64,000 bases of DNA from Diplosphaera chodatii (taxonomy: Eukaryota; Chlorophyta; Trebouxiophyceae; Prasiolales; Stichococcaceae), in assembly GCA_032358165.1 (NCBI GenBank), contig JAALGY010000038.1, positions 496,001 to 560,000 of the forward strand, read 5' to 3'. The position numbers and the translations under genes are program-made. The notes under the pieces were generated by a model. The model saw nothing but the letters and a program-made list of their open reading frames with translations. It was not told the origin of the DNA and did not search any database. The first letter of the stretch is position 1. Each line of letters opens with the position of its first letter. Shown in pieces: positions 51,501 to 63,710 of this stretch.

Positions 51501-54500
51501 GCTGCAGCCATGCCACCTCTGAACCTAGCGAGCGTAAAATGTCGTAACAATCCTTAGCTGGTTGTCACACTGTTAGCTGGTTGTCACACTGGGACTGTGC
51601 GCTGTGCAGAGCAAACACTGGACTGCCCTACAATGGCACCGGCGGCATTCAGTCAAAGAGCAGCGGCTCGAACACAGGCACCATAGTGGGCGCCATCGTT
51701 GGGGCCATCGCTGGTCTGCTGCTTGTGACAGCGGCGCTTGCTGGTGCGCCGCGCAGTTGAAGTTGGCAGGAACTGGGCAGATGTATATTTGAGTGTCGGC
51801 AGCTGGTGGTGATGACGGAGCATCAGCACAGCTTGGTATCATTCAACATCCTCTTGTTGCAGGCTTCCTGCTCCTGCGGCGTCGGAGACATGCGTCAGAG
51901 CTGGGCAAGCGCACTGCGACCAGCAGTGATGATGGCAGCCCGTCCAGCAGCGACAGCGGCGCCGGGTACGACAATGCCACGCCGCGTGCCTATGCATGCA
52001 TTGCCCCTTGCACCAGCATATGCATATCTTGCAGCAGTCATCTACTACCATGCAGCCCATCGGCTGCCAGTGTCCTCAGCACCAAGTGTACGTGCCTTTG
52101 CACACAGGCAGAGTGGCATCTGTGAGCTAGCCTCTCCATGCATGCAGGCCAAAGGCGTGGCGGTGGGATGCGAGGGACTCTGGTGTCGTTGAGCCCATTG
52201 CAGCCAACCGCGCAATGCAGCACGACAGCCCGCTCGGGCGTGTGGACCAGTTCCCATCCCTGCACCGTGCAGACCAGTGCGTGCAGTGCACCCGGTGCAG
52301 GCCATGCTTTGTTGTCGCTGGTCAACTCAAATGGAAATCGCTGCCCCAGCTTCACAGCTTCACAGCACTCCGGGTGCTGGCAGCTGACAGTGGGAGGAGG
52401 AGGTTGCTGACCGCACTGGCACCAATTGCAGGTTGTTCGCCAATGACACCGCGAACCACAGCGGGCGGAACAGCGATGTGACGCCGTCCCTGCTGGGCAG
52501 CAGCCTTGTGTCGGCGGCGGGGTCGGGCACTGACAGCCCCCGCAGCCGGACTGGCGGCGAGCGGGTGCGCTGTCGGAGCTGTGCATGGCGCAAGTTGCCT
52601 GCATTTGATGGTCGGCTGCGGTGCAGATCAGTCATCCCAAGTCGGCTTCACTATGACCAGGCAACCGAGAACATCTGCTACTTGACATCGCTGGCTGCTT
52701 ATCATGCCGGCAGGCCACGGCCATGTGGCTCATGGTGTTGTCAATTCCGCCTGCAGGTATCAAGCAGCGGGCCATTTGTTGCCGGCGAGCTCGACCCGGC
52801 GGAGATCGAGATCTGCCGGGATGCCGAGGGCAGGAAGGTGGTACTCGGCGAGGGCGCCTTTGGCAGGGTGAGTGCACCTTATGGTTGCGCTGTCGTTTTG
52901 CCTGCTTTCTATTGTGCACACCCTGTTGCATTCATTTGCAGGCTTGCTTCGTCTGTTGGCCTATACATCTGGTGCAGCTTGTGATGTCGCTTGAAGATGC
53001 TGCATCGTAGACTTTTCGAAGACCAGACCCTGATGCCATCCTGCGCATGTCAGCCCAGTAGCTCACATTCTCGCCTCGCACCTGCAGGTGTACAAGGGCG
53101 TGCGGCGCGGGGTGCACGAGGTGGCGGTCAAGCAGCTGGGCAACCTCAAGGACCCGCAGCTCATCCGGCAGTTCCGCAAGGAGATCGCCATCCTGGGCCG
53201 TGTGTCCTTCCAGCCCAACATCGTCAACTTCTACGGCGCCTGCCTGCGCAACCCCGCCAACATCATGCTGGTCATGGAGCTCATGGAAGGTGTGTGTCGA
53301 CACAGCTTGGCAACTGTTGCATGGTACCATCAAGGACCATGGTACCATCAAGGACCAGCTCAAATGCGAGTTTTGCCTGGTGTGCTGGTACCCGCATGTG
53401 CTGATTTGGGGCTGTCAGGCCTCAACATCGCAGGAGGCAGTGCGTGCGGCCTTCTGCTGATGTCCTCATCCTGGTCTCCTTGCTGTCCGGCTCCACAGGC
53501 GGCGACCTGCGGCACGCGCTGTCAGCAGATGAGACAGGCGAGTATTCGTGGTGGGGCAAGGGACGCGCCCTGGCGCTGGATATCGCGCACGGGCTGCACT
53601 TCCTGCACTCCAGCGGCGTCACGCACAGGTGCTGCAATGCGAAGGGGTCTGCAGCAAGTGTGTTTGAACCTATGATGTGCTGCCAGGGTTGCAATGCATT
53701 GTCGTTGCTTGTCCAGCCCTTCCTGATCGGTGTCTGGTAACAGTTGCATCTGCAGGAAATGCCATGGTCACCTCCCTGCCCTCACACATATCATTCCTTT
53801 ATGCAGGGATCTGAAGACCAGCAACATCTTGCTGAGCAAGGGTGGCACCACAGCAAAGATCGGCGATGTTGGCCTCGCAAAGATCACGCTTACAGACCTG
53901 CAGTCCAGCCTTGCCACTGTTGGCACGTGAGTGACACCGTGTCTAGCCCTTCTGCATGTCATGCATTGCATTGCTGCTGAGGGTGATCTCACACGATCCT
54001 GTTTCTCGGGGCTCATGCGTCCAGTTGCATTGCTGCAGGTTTGTATATGCGGCGCCAGAGCTGCTCATGGGTGACCGGTGTACAGAAAAGGTGCGACTGT
54101 GCATCCTGCAGTGGAGGTCATGCCGTCATATCGATTCACTCAGTTGGGCGGCTGCCTGCCCCACCAATTGCTGCGACTGTTCAAGCGCTTCACCAGGTGC
54201 TTGATTGACACTGCAGGCGGATTGCTTCAGCTTCGGCGTGTGCCTGTGGGAAATCTGCACCCGCGACATCCCGATGCGCGGGTACCTGCGCGACGTGCAC
54301 GCGCCGGCGGAGTGCCCCGAGGACATCCGCGCGCTGCTGGCGGATTGCATGAACAGTGATCCCGCCAAGCGGCCCTCCGCCGAGGAGCTGGTGAGGGTTT
54401 ACAGCGTGTCGGGGTTTAGGGCCTGTGCCAAGGAATTGCCCCTGATCGCCTGCGCCAGCCCTAACAGAGTCCAGCACATGCCAGCATTTGCAAGCATAGT

Positions 54501-55250
54501 TGCCCCCAGCACCTGCTTCTGCAACAACAGGGGCCGCGCCTCACCTGCACATACTGCAATTACTGCAGGTGAAGCGGATTGCGGCGGCGCCCCACAGCCG
54601 GGAGGAGGCGGAGGCCGCAATGGCGGCGTCGCCGGCGGGGGACTCTGTGCGCAGCATCAGCCTGACCGGGCTGCGGGACCCGGTGCCCGCCGCCGACCTG
54701 GCGCGGCAGCGCGGCCTCTCGCTGCAGGTGGGTCAGACCTGTGTTCGCAGCAGGCGTCGTGTTGCACGCGGGTGGGCCATGCCAGTACCCGGTCTCCTCT
54801 CAGCACACATATGCCCAACCGCTCGTCCTGGCATCGTTGACCGGCTGGGCCAGCGCTTTTGCAGGCAGCTTGACCGCAACGAAGACTCATGCAAACGTCA
54901 CATGAGTCAAGCTGCCATCCTTCTCGTTGCAGGCGGCAGGCAAGCAGTCCAGCTACCCGGGCGCCAGCGCTGTGCAGCGCGGCCTGAGCGTCTTTGGCGC
55001 CGGCCGCCAGTCCAGCGCCCCCGGCCCGCAGCAACAGCAGCCGCCCTTCGGCCTGCCCGGCAGCAGCCCCGCAGCCGGCCTGGGCCCCACTGCCGAGGGC
55101 TCGCTGAGGGCGGAGGCTGGCAGGTCGTCTGAGGAGGACTCCCGGATGTCGCATGATACCTTCACCCGCACATCCCAGGCTGCCAGCGTCACGGATGAGT
55201 CCACGCTCGGGGACAGCGCCTCCCAGACCGGGCGGCACGACGACGAGTGA
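48544..55250 (+). CDS. Transmembrane receptor-like TKL protein kinase
   Basis: Predicted plasma-membrane receptor kinase. ATG 48544; residues about 42-65 form a hydrophobic signal/anchor (AALLLALAALAAVAAV). The ectodomain (exons about 48544-49015, 49160-49320, 49480-49630, 49829-49932, 50045-50215, 50577-50730, 50869-51005, 51200-51365) has many N-x-S/T sequons and motifs such as RVVGPYVIKNRPDMERAW and VIIDVWTGMKPLRGHNMAQ; its family is not recognised. A GTIVGAIVGAIAGLLLVTAA helix (about 51682-51747) is followed across a splice by FLLLRRRRHASELGK, a stop-transfer. The cytoplasmic part is a kinase: LGEGAFGRVYKG, EVAVKQL, EIAILGRVSFQPNIV, HRDLKTSNILLS, KIGDVGLAK, YAAPELLMGD, FGVCLWEICTRDIPMRG and PAKRPSAEEL, a Raf/MLK-like (TKL) pattern. 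The DFG motif reads DVG (53865-53873). A Ser/Gln-rich tail ends TGA 55248-55250. Confidence 0.75.
51554..51591. repeat. 19-bp tandem duplication (2 copies)
   Basis: The unit ttagctggttgtcacactg occurs twice in direct succession inside the intron before the transmembrane exon of the receptor-like kinase gene. Confidence 0.85.
53319..53355. repeat. 18-bp tandem duplication (2 copies)
   Basis: The unit catggtaccatcaaggac is repeated back to back in the intron following the MLVMELMEG kinase exon. Confidence 0.85.
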
Positions 55251-55856
55251 AGGCAGCTGCAGCGTCGGCGGCAGCTGCTGTGCGCAGCGCCTGCGCAACT
55301 CGTCCTACGGCCGTGCAGGCAGCGCTGTTTTAGTTATGGCACCCCCATCAGTTATGGCACCCCCAACTGCTGGCGGTGCCGGCGGCTGGCAAGTTTGCTG
55401 AGAAGTGCGACATGCGCCGGAGCACTCATGGCGACAGCAAATGATGTGGACGACGGGGAGCATGAAACCACGGGGAGCCACCAAGCGAGAGATATACGAA
55501 AGCCTTCGCATTGCTCAGCTCCCGCGACTTAGTTTCATACTTGTACAGGTTTCCGCTGGCCCCGCGCTTCTTGCGCAGACATGGTGTGCAACGCTTTCTT
55601 TGATTTTGCTTTGGTTTCCTTAGTCGTTGAGTTGATCTGGGCACGTTTGATCTGGTTCAATGCCGCAACATGATGACAGTTCCTGTCCCAAGCATCAGCT
55701 CTAGTCAGCATTCAGCAGGCACATCAATGTCACCACCCCTGCAGCGAAGTGATGTGCATGGCATGGACGTGAACTTGCTGAATGCGTACACGTATACGTT
55801 TACATCGGCTGCGAGGGGAACGGACAGTACACACCGGAACAGAATCAGCCTGCATC
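55251..55856. other. Spacer between kinase and RabGGTA genes
   Basis: About 600 bp. Near 55331-55368 an 18-bp unit (agttatggcacccccatc/aac) is duplicated in tandem, probably in the kinase 3' UTR. The rest should hold the RabGGTA promoter. Confidence 0.45.
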
Positions 55857-58538
55857 ATGCACGGGAGACCGCGAGAAAAGCACGACGCTCCACAGGATCC
55901 CGAGAAGATCCGAAAGCAACAACAGAAGGTATGGCCTCGCAAACAGCGTCAGATGTGCAGCAAACGCACAACATCGCATGACGATGGTTCCATCGCGGTG
56001 TGCTGGTTCAGCGTGCTTCCCTGGAGACATTTGCCTGGAAGCATGCCGGGTTGCCTTGCGCTGACCGCATGTGGGGCCTCCCTGCCAACGTCCCCTGGAC
56101 ATGAGGCATCTGATTGTGATCACCGAACACCGCAGGCGGCTCTGTTCGGTCAGCTGATGGCAGCGGTTCTCGGACGGCGTGCGGAGAAGCGCTACGATGC
56201 CGAGTCCATGGCGCTCTCAGCAAATTTTTTGTGCCTCAATCCGGAGGTGTACACCGTCTGGAACTACAGGTGCAACTGTAAATGACTGCTAGGCCAAACG
56301 TCGGCGCTAAGCTCGGTTTTGGCCCCTCTAGCCTGTGCCTCATGCGAGCGTCTGCAGGGCTGCATCCCGAACGGTGCAGGGCTGCAGCACTTCAGGACCG
56401 CCGCACCTCGTGTCCACTTGGACAGGCCCGTGCAGCGACAACCTGGGTCACGTGTGTGCCACAGGCGTGAAGCCTTGCTTCCTGTGCTGGAGGATCCAAG
56501 CAGCGATGCAGCGCATGCGGCGGTGGAAGCTGAGTTGGACCTGACATACAAGGGCCTGAGGGCCAACCCCAAGTCGTACGCAGCGTGGCACCACCGCGGC
56601 TGGGTCGTGGAGCACGGCGCAGCTGACCTGCAAGCAGAATTGAAGCTTGTGAACAAGTGAGCATTCAATTTCTGTTTAGTAGTTGTCAGATCCAAGTGAG
56701 TCGCGCAAAGATGCGGTCCAGTAGTGACTAATAGGCAGCTGCGGTTCCGTCAAAGCTGACAATCATGCGTGTGTGTCAGCTGCCTGCTTTCTGTTGCTAA
56801 CGGCGACGACATGTAACAGGTGGATATGTGTCCTTGTCCGTTGTGCCGAGTGTAGGTCACATCGCTTCCAACCACTTGCAGCTCGGCACAATGATGAGCT
56901 TGCAAGGAGCACATCCTCTGAGAGGCCTCCTGTGATGCTGTTCTGCAGGCTGCTGTCCGCAGACGACCGAAACTTCCACGGCTGGGCGTACTGGCGGTGG
57001 GTAGTGCGGAGGGCTGGGTCAACACCGCAGGAGTGCCTCGACTACACCACAGCCAAGCTGAAGGAGAACTTCAGCAACTACTCCGCATGGCACGCCCGCT
57101 CCGCCGTGCTCGCGGTACGTCCCGTGGCTTGCAGGCATTCCTGTGCTGGCTGATGTCGCCACCTGGCAGTGCCATGTGTTCGCTGTGCATGTGTCGAGGA
57201 CATCCACTTGTTTTGATCCTGCTGCACCAAACCCGCCGACACAACACAGCAGTACTCAAGCCATGGTCGAGCGCTCCTGCCGTCTGCAGGCTGCGGCGGC
57301 GCCGGCTCCAGTGCCGACACTGGCACAGATGATGGCTGGCGGCGGCGGCGGTGCCGTGCCCCCAGCGGGGCGCGTGCCTCAGGAGGACCTGGACAGGGAA
57401 TTTGACCTGGTGCATCAGGTGCGGGAGTTTGTGAGGTCCTTTAGACGCCGCCTGGATGCACATCAGTCAAAGAAGCCTTAACGGCACCATCTTGTGTGAG
57501 TGTGCACACCGGCTGACAGTCCTCCGTGCCACACGAGAGCGCCCTGCAACACTTCCAAGGCAGATGCACATCGTTGTGGAGATGTGCGTCTGATAGTGAG
57601 ACCTGTGGTGCGCCAGGCGCTCTGGACGGAGCCGAAGGACCAGAGCGGGTGGCTGTACCACCGCTGGCTGCTGGGCAGCTGCCTGGCCGCGGCCGGCGTC
57701 GCCGCAGCCGGCGACGCCCGCAGCAGCGGCAGCATCCCTGACGCTGCCAGCGGCGCGGGAGACGCTGCCGCCCGCTCGCCGGAGGGTTTGGGCGTCGGCC
57801 CAGCCGGGCCCGATGCGCTGGGCGCGCTGCACAGCCGCCTGCGGGCCGAGGCGGCCATGTGCGAGCGGCTGATGCGGGTGAGCATGCATGCACCTGGCTG
57901 TCCCGTGCATGGCTGCCCTTTGTCAGCAGGACCGTTGAGGTGTATGCCAGGGCTGACCATGAGGCACATGTGCACTGCTGGGCTTCTCCCTGACGAGCTT
58001 GGATCTTTCTCGGTGTTGCTACATCTGTGCTGACATGGACGGGAGCCCCATGGTCGCTGGAAAGCTGGTATATGCAGATTTGTCCTTTTTGCACTTGCTG
58101 CAGGAGGAGCCCGAGGTCAAGTGGCCGGTGCTGACGCTCGCACGCGTGTGCGAGGCTGCCGCTGCTGCAGGGCTGCCCGATCCCCGGAGACATACAGGAG
58201 AGCACCATGGTGCCGGCGCATCAGACAGCAGCGCAGCATGCCAGCCGGCGTCGCAACCAGCAGCAGGCGCAGCGGCAGCTGGCAGCAGCAGAGCCGGGAG
58301 CAGCAGCAGTGTTGGGGCCGCACGCCCCGCCCCTGCCGGCAACAGCAGCAGCACCAGCAGCGTCAACCCAGGCGCTGCTGACAACACCGGCCCGCCGACG
58401 GCGGACAGCGCAGCGGCCAGCGTCGCACTTGGGCACCTGTATGAGCAGCTGACGGCGCTGGATCCAATGCGGGCCGGATATCACGACGATGCGGCAGCGG
58501 GGCGAGCCCATGTGGTGCTGCGCGCAGCCAACGCCTGA
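55857..58538 (+). CDS. RABGGTA: Rab geranylgeranyltransferase alpha subunit
   Basis: Alpha subunit of GGTase II, which with the beta subunit and REP attaches geranylgeranyl groups to Rab GTPases in the cytosol. Start MHGRPREKHDA (ATG 55857) matches the family's MHGR opening. Exons 55857-55928, about 56135-56270, 56464-56658, about 56949-57114, about 57290-57417, about 57618-57880 and about 58104-58538 join in phase. PFTA-type repeats are visible: NPEVYTVWNYRRE, NPKSYAAWHHRGWV, DDRNFHGWAYWRWVV, NFSNYSAWHARS and DQSGWLYHRWLLG. The C-terminal part (EEPEVKWPVLTLARV ... HLYEQLTALDPMRAGYHDD) is interrupted by about 90 residues of Ala/Ser/Gln/Gly-rich sequence, and a Gly/Ala/Asp-rich insertion follows the last WLYHRW repeat. 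The LRR and Ig-like domains of mammalian proteins are not seen. Confidence 0.88.
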
Positions 58539-58926
58539 TTAGGACTTGACCTGGTATGGACGTCCGCTCGCCTGGGTCGCTGTCGACGAGCACCATCGGT
58601 TCTTGAAGCAAATAAGCAAACAAACTATGTGTACACTGTGTACGTATTGCTGCACTGAGCATCCCACAGCTGCCTGCACCATTTCGGCACCAAATAGCGC
58701 CCTGCTGGTGCTGCAGACTACACATACCGAAACAGTTGCCTGTCTGAATGACGTGCCATACATCCAGATGGTGCAACCTGACACTGAGTGGCCCCTCTCC
58801 CAGTGCTGTGAGAAACCAAGCCTGCAGAGCTGAGCAGACGTTCAAGGCCTTCTGAAAGTGATCACTCACACACTGAGTTCTTGTCAATTGAGGTTCTTCG
58901 CAATGCACAGCCTGCAGCGGCTGACA
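58539..58926. other. Convergent 3' spacer
   Basis: Between the RabGGTA stop and the approximate end of a leftward gene. Nothing recognised beyond weak open frames; the exact 3' end of the leftward gene is unknown and may extend into this interval. Confidence 0.4.
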
Positions 58927-60680
58927 TCAAAATACAGCTGGGTTTTGCTGCTCCAGTGTCCAAAGCGTCAGCAGCACCACCTGCAGTTGCAGCCACAGTA
59001 CATTGCCAAAGCCATGTGCCACGACATTCACAGCTGGCGGGTGCGCTGCATGCAATGCAGGATGACAGAAGGGCTTAGTGCTGTCGAGTTGGACCTGAGA
59101 TATTGGCACAAACTGGGCGGCTATGGTCTCAGCCTCGGTGGCAGCGCCGCCAGATAGCCCTGAGCGGCCGACAAGCGAAACCGTTATCCGGGTACATGAC
59201 AGCCAGTGTGCAGAAGTGAGAGACATGGCACAACAGAGCAGAGAGTGTCCTCCAGCACTGAGCACCTGCGGTGGCGAGTGCACGGTCAAGCTGCACGCTG
59301 GTCCTGGGGTCGTTGTTCAGATAACCCTGCATGATTGAAGAACTGGTGCCCAGCTGTTCATCGCTTGAAAGGCCACGGTGAGCCAGCGCCTGTGCAAGGC
59401 GGAGCTTGTGGACAGCAGTTCGTCATGGCGTTTGAGAGCAATATCAGGCGAGACGGCAAGTCTGCAGGGGTCACCTGCACGGTGCGCTCGACCGTCGACA
59501 GCAGGCCCTGGTCCTCGGTTCGCCACGGCCGCAGCGCCTGGGCGGCCTCCAGCGCCGCATCCCCCTCCCGCAGCCCCGCCAGCAGCTGCATCGTCATGTA
59601 CACCTGCGCCGCGCATGCACAGATCTGCGATCGCAACAAGGCTCGACGATGGGATTAAACATCCCCAAGCCACTGTCCTGATGCCATGCACCGGTGTCCA
59701 TGGGGAATGTCAAGCACGAGGGATATTGCCTGCCATGACATGCTCTGCTGAAACTCACTGTGTCCAGCCACTGCGCGCGGTACCACTGCTCCCCAGCCGT
59801 GAGCCGGTAGCCGGCCGCATCCACTGCTGAGTGCACGCCGTGCTCAAGCTCAAGTCGCAGATGGTCCAGACTGTAGGCTGCCTGGTACGCTGCCAGCGTA
59901 GCGGCCACTATGTCCGCCAGCGCCGCCGCCGCAGGCCGGCTGTTGTTCTGGATGCACAGCTGCAGGGCACTACATGATCGCTCGTGGTACGTCCGGAGGT
60001 CGGTTGCATGCGAGGCGCTGAGCCCTGGCGATGTACTGATTGGTCACCTCGAAGAAACCCTGCTGGATGCTGCGGCAAATGTGTGGCAGCCGCGGCCTGT
60101 CCAGATCTGCATCTCCACCACGTGCCTGGACTGGGAGCAGGCGTCCGCAGAGTGTTCGCCGCCGCCCTTTCCTGACTGACGGCGTCAGTGCTGTGTGCTG
60201 AGGCCGCCTCCGCGATTGCTGATTCAGCGCAACCGCCTCATGGCTCAAGCTAGATGTACCTGTGTTGATATCTGCTAACGCATAACGCTGAAGTCTCCGA
60301 CAATCAGGCGCAAAGGATGAGCTACTGCGGAGGCCGGTGGCGCTGTTGCACCCAAGCAAAGAATCGCTGCTCGGACGCAGTACAAGGCAATTGTTCATAC
60401 GCCTGATGCAGCACAGCATCAGATACTTTCAGGTCCGTTACCCGAATACTGCACGGCAGATGCGCAGGACTCAGCCGGTCTTGCATGCAGCACGCATGGT
60501 GGATGGTGGATCGGCTCTGGCAGAGGCCTCTGGAAGTGCGCGAAGGGACAGGCTTTCGTTGAGCTCCTGATATGCCAGACAGTCAGTGCGGATGAGCACA
60601 ATTCCGCAGGCTGCTGCAGTTGATCTTGCCGTGAGTGCCAGCTGTGCCAGAAGGTTGCTGACCAGAAGCGAGGTGCACAT
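58927..60680 (-). CDS. Unknown helical protein, at least 6 exons
   Basis: Exon-like blocks in leftward order: about 60480-60680 (TARSTAAACGIVLIRTDCLA, ELNESLSLRALPEASARADP), about 60333-60437 (VSDAVLHQAYEQLPCTASEQ), about 59992-60120 (ICRSIQQGFFEVTNQYIARA), about 59769-59969 (LCIQNNSRPAAAALADIVAA, then EHGVHSAVDAAGYRLTAGEQ), about 59479-59610 (VYMTMQLLAGLREGDAALEA), about 59270-59390 (LRLAQALAHRGLSSDEQL) and about 59065-59160. Several have clean ctgcag acceptors and gtgagt/gtgacc donors. The composition is Ala/Leu-rich and alpha-helical, reminiscent of tethering-complex or TPR-like scaffolds, but I cannot name a family. The start and stop are uncertain; it probably starts just upstream of 60680, divergent from 5-oxoprolinase. 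Confidence 0.45.
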
Positions 60681-60898
60681 GCATTAGTGATAGTCATTTC
60701 GGCAGTGCGCTGCAGCGCTCCCTTGTTAGTGTGCCCTCAGACAGTTGATTTGCAGTCAGGGATTCAGGTAAGGCTGCGATCCGAGTGTCGCTGCTTTGCA
60801 CCGCCAGGCTTGGCAAATTCAGCACTCATCCCAGCTTTCGAGACAGGTGCAGGGCGGGGTTGCAGCTTGCATTTCGCCGGCACTACCCCTAAATCGTC
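60681..60898. promoter_or_regulatory. Probable shared divergent promoter
   Basis: About 220 bp between the first visible block of the leftward helical-protein gene and the start codon of 5-oxoprolinase. No distinctive motif was noticed; the upstream limit is uncertain. Confidence 0.35.
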
Positions 60899-63674
60899 AT
60901 GGAGGGCGTCAAAGAGGGCAGAACGCTGCGCTTCTCGATCGATCGTGGCGGCACCTTCACCGATGTCTTTGCAGAGGTGCATGCACATGCAGGGGCCGTA
61001 TGTTCATGACCCACCCAGCATACTTCCATGCTGATTACCTTCAAGTTGTTTACGCTGTGTTTCAGTGATTCAGGCTGGCAGTCTCGTCACGCTCACCGGA
61101 TTGCTCGCTGTCTGCAGGTGCCGCTTGAGGATGGCAGCACCCGGCACAGGTGCGCCATGCTGCAATTGATTGAAGGGGATAGCGGCGATCAACATGCATT
61201 GCACACAGCTGTGCATGGCCCCGAAGGCTCTTGCGCAGTGTTGCTGCCGCCCTGTTGTTGCACTGATGTATGGAAAGCTGCGACATGGTTGCGCAGTTGT
61301 GCAACACCAGGGTGCTCAGGAACCTAGTATGGGCAGGCACTCCTGTGTCGCAACAACTGCTGGCCGCGCTGCAGCTTCTCCTACACCCTGAGGCTATGCC
61401 GCCTGCAGCACTATCTGGCTGAAGTTTCTTTCATGCCTGCTCCCGCACCCCCTGCAGCGTGATGAAGCTGCTAAGCGAGGACCCGGGCAACTACGCGGAT
61501 GCCCCGCGCGAGGGCATCCGCCGCGTGCTGGAGCAGGTCACGGGGGAGCCGCACCCGCGGGACGCGCCGCTGGACACCTCCCGCATCGACGCCATCCGCA
61601 TGGGCACCACGGTGCGCAGCTCAGAAGTGACCACGGTCGACCTGAACCACATAAATACTATCGGCATGGAGGGTGGACGGCAGTGCACATGTTCGGATAC
61701 ATGCCATGCCTGTGCAGCAGGTGCACGCCTCAGAGCCAGCTGGTCAGCAGCTGGCAAGCAAGCAATCTGCCCGTCACCAGGCTGCGGCTGCGGACCGTGG
61801 TTCGAATGGCCTAACCTTGTGGGCGCAGGTGGCGACCAACGCGCTGCTGGAGCGCAAGGGGGAGCGCTGCGCCCTGGTCGTCACCCGCGGCTTCCGCGAC
61901 CTGCTGCACATCGGCAACCAGGCAAGCCGTCCGGGTTGTGGATGAGTTGACGCAGCAGTATGGTGCCAGGTAACCAGGCAAGCCGACTGGGATGCAATCA
62001 GATCTGACCAGGCAGTATATGGTGTGGCGGACATGCGTGCATTGTCCAGGATGGGACATTAACGTGGCCTGCGCTCGGTCCGCTCGTAAAAAGTGCTGGT
62101 CGGCAAAAGGCGCGGCTGTGCGTCAGCCCCGGCGTGCCGTGTGGCAGGCGCGGCCGCAGATCTTCGACCTGCAGATCCGGGTGCCGGACGTGCTGTACGA
62201 GGAGGTGGTGGAGGTCGACGAGGAGGTCCTGCTGCCGCTGGGCACCGAGCCGGACAGGTGCACGGCCGCCCTACTGACGGCACATGACGAGGGCTCTTCC
62301 ATCGATTGCGGTTTCGCTCCAGCTGGAGGGAGGTCGCAGTGTCAGGCGCACCGCACAGCACTGGCCTTGGGAGGGGAGCAATCCGAACCTGGATCCAACC
62401 AAGGGTCTGGGTGCATGCAGGCGGTCGGGGCCGCACCCCCAGGAGGATGAGAAGGAGTACGCGCCCGAGGGGGAGCGCCGGGAGTCGGTCACGGGCGAGG
62501 TGGTGTGCGTGCGCCGCAAGATCGACCTGGAGACGCTGGTCCATGACCTCAAGGTCAGGGCGGCATGCGTACGCTGGGGTAGACCTAGCAAAGTGCTGCA
62601 CCAGAGTTGGTTATGGGCGACACCCTGCATGTGCTCTCTCCATACTTTCTGTTGATTTGGCATGGGATAAATTTGCACGGAATCGCGAAGCTCCTGTACA
62701 TGGTGTGGCGTTTCAGTGCCAATTTCAACACATGCAGCACGCTGGCTGCAGGCGGTCCAGGGGAAGGGCATCAAGAGCGTGGCGGTGGTGCTGAAGAACT
62801 CGTACCTGTTCCCGGACCACGAACAGGAGGTCGGCGAGCTGGCCAAGGGCCTGGGCTTCACGCAGGTGCCTGTCACCTCCCAGATGCAGGGCTCTAATTC
62901 ATGCCAGTACATGGTGTCCCTTCAGCATCGATGCCTGCCGACACGGAGCACATCACCTCTGCTACATCTGAAGCGGTCCCCACGTTCCTGCACGACTGAA
63001 GTGTTTCAACCTCGAGTCCTCTGCCGGCGGTCAGGCTGCACCCCAACTTCCGCCTGCAGGTCAGCCTCTCCAGCACGGTGATGCCGATGGTGAAGATGGT
63101 GCCGCGGGGGTTCACCGCCGCCGCTGACGCCTACCTCACGCCCGGCATCCTGCGGTGTGCTCAGTCACCCAGACATCCTTGTACTATGACAGACGATATG
63201 ATGCTGCTATTCTGTGAGCCCAACAGCTATAAGTGCCTGGCAAAGGGTGGTGCCAACGTCCTGCCCGGCTGCTCCTGTGCACAGCTCATCGCGAAAACAA
63301 CGATAGTCATGGGAGTTGCCTGATGCTTCCTGCAGGTACATCCATACCTTCCAGTCGGGCTTCGACGAGGGGCTGTCGGACGTGAACCTGCAGTTCATGC
63401 AGTCAGACGGCGGCCTCACGCCCGTCGACCTGTTCTCCGGCCACAAGGCCATCCTGTCAGGGCCCGCTGGCGGGTGCGTCCTGTTTCCAAGGCTACCCTG
63501 AGAATGCGATCACTGCCACCGCGCTCGCAGTTCAAGTACTGAACTATGTGTAGACATCAGTGTGAACAGCAATGGGGACATCTGCAGGGTGACCGGTATG
63601 TGGCATGCTGGCAGGTATGTGGGCTACGCGCTGACGACGGTGTGGGAGGGCAGCGAGGCGGGCGACCAGCAGGT

Positions 63675-63710
<36 letters not shown>

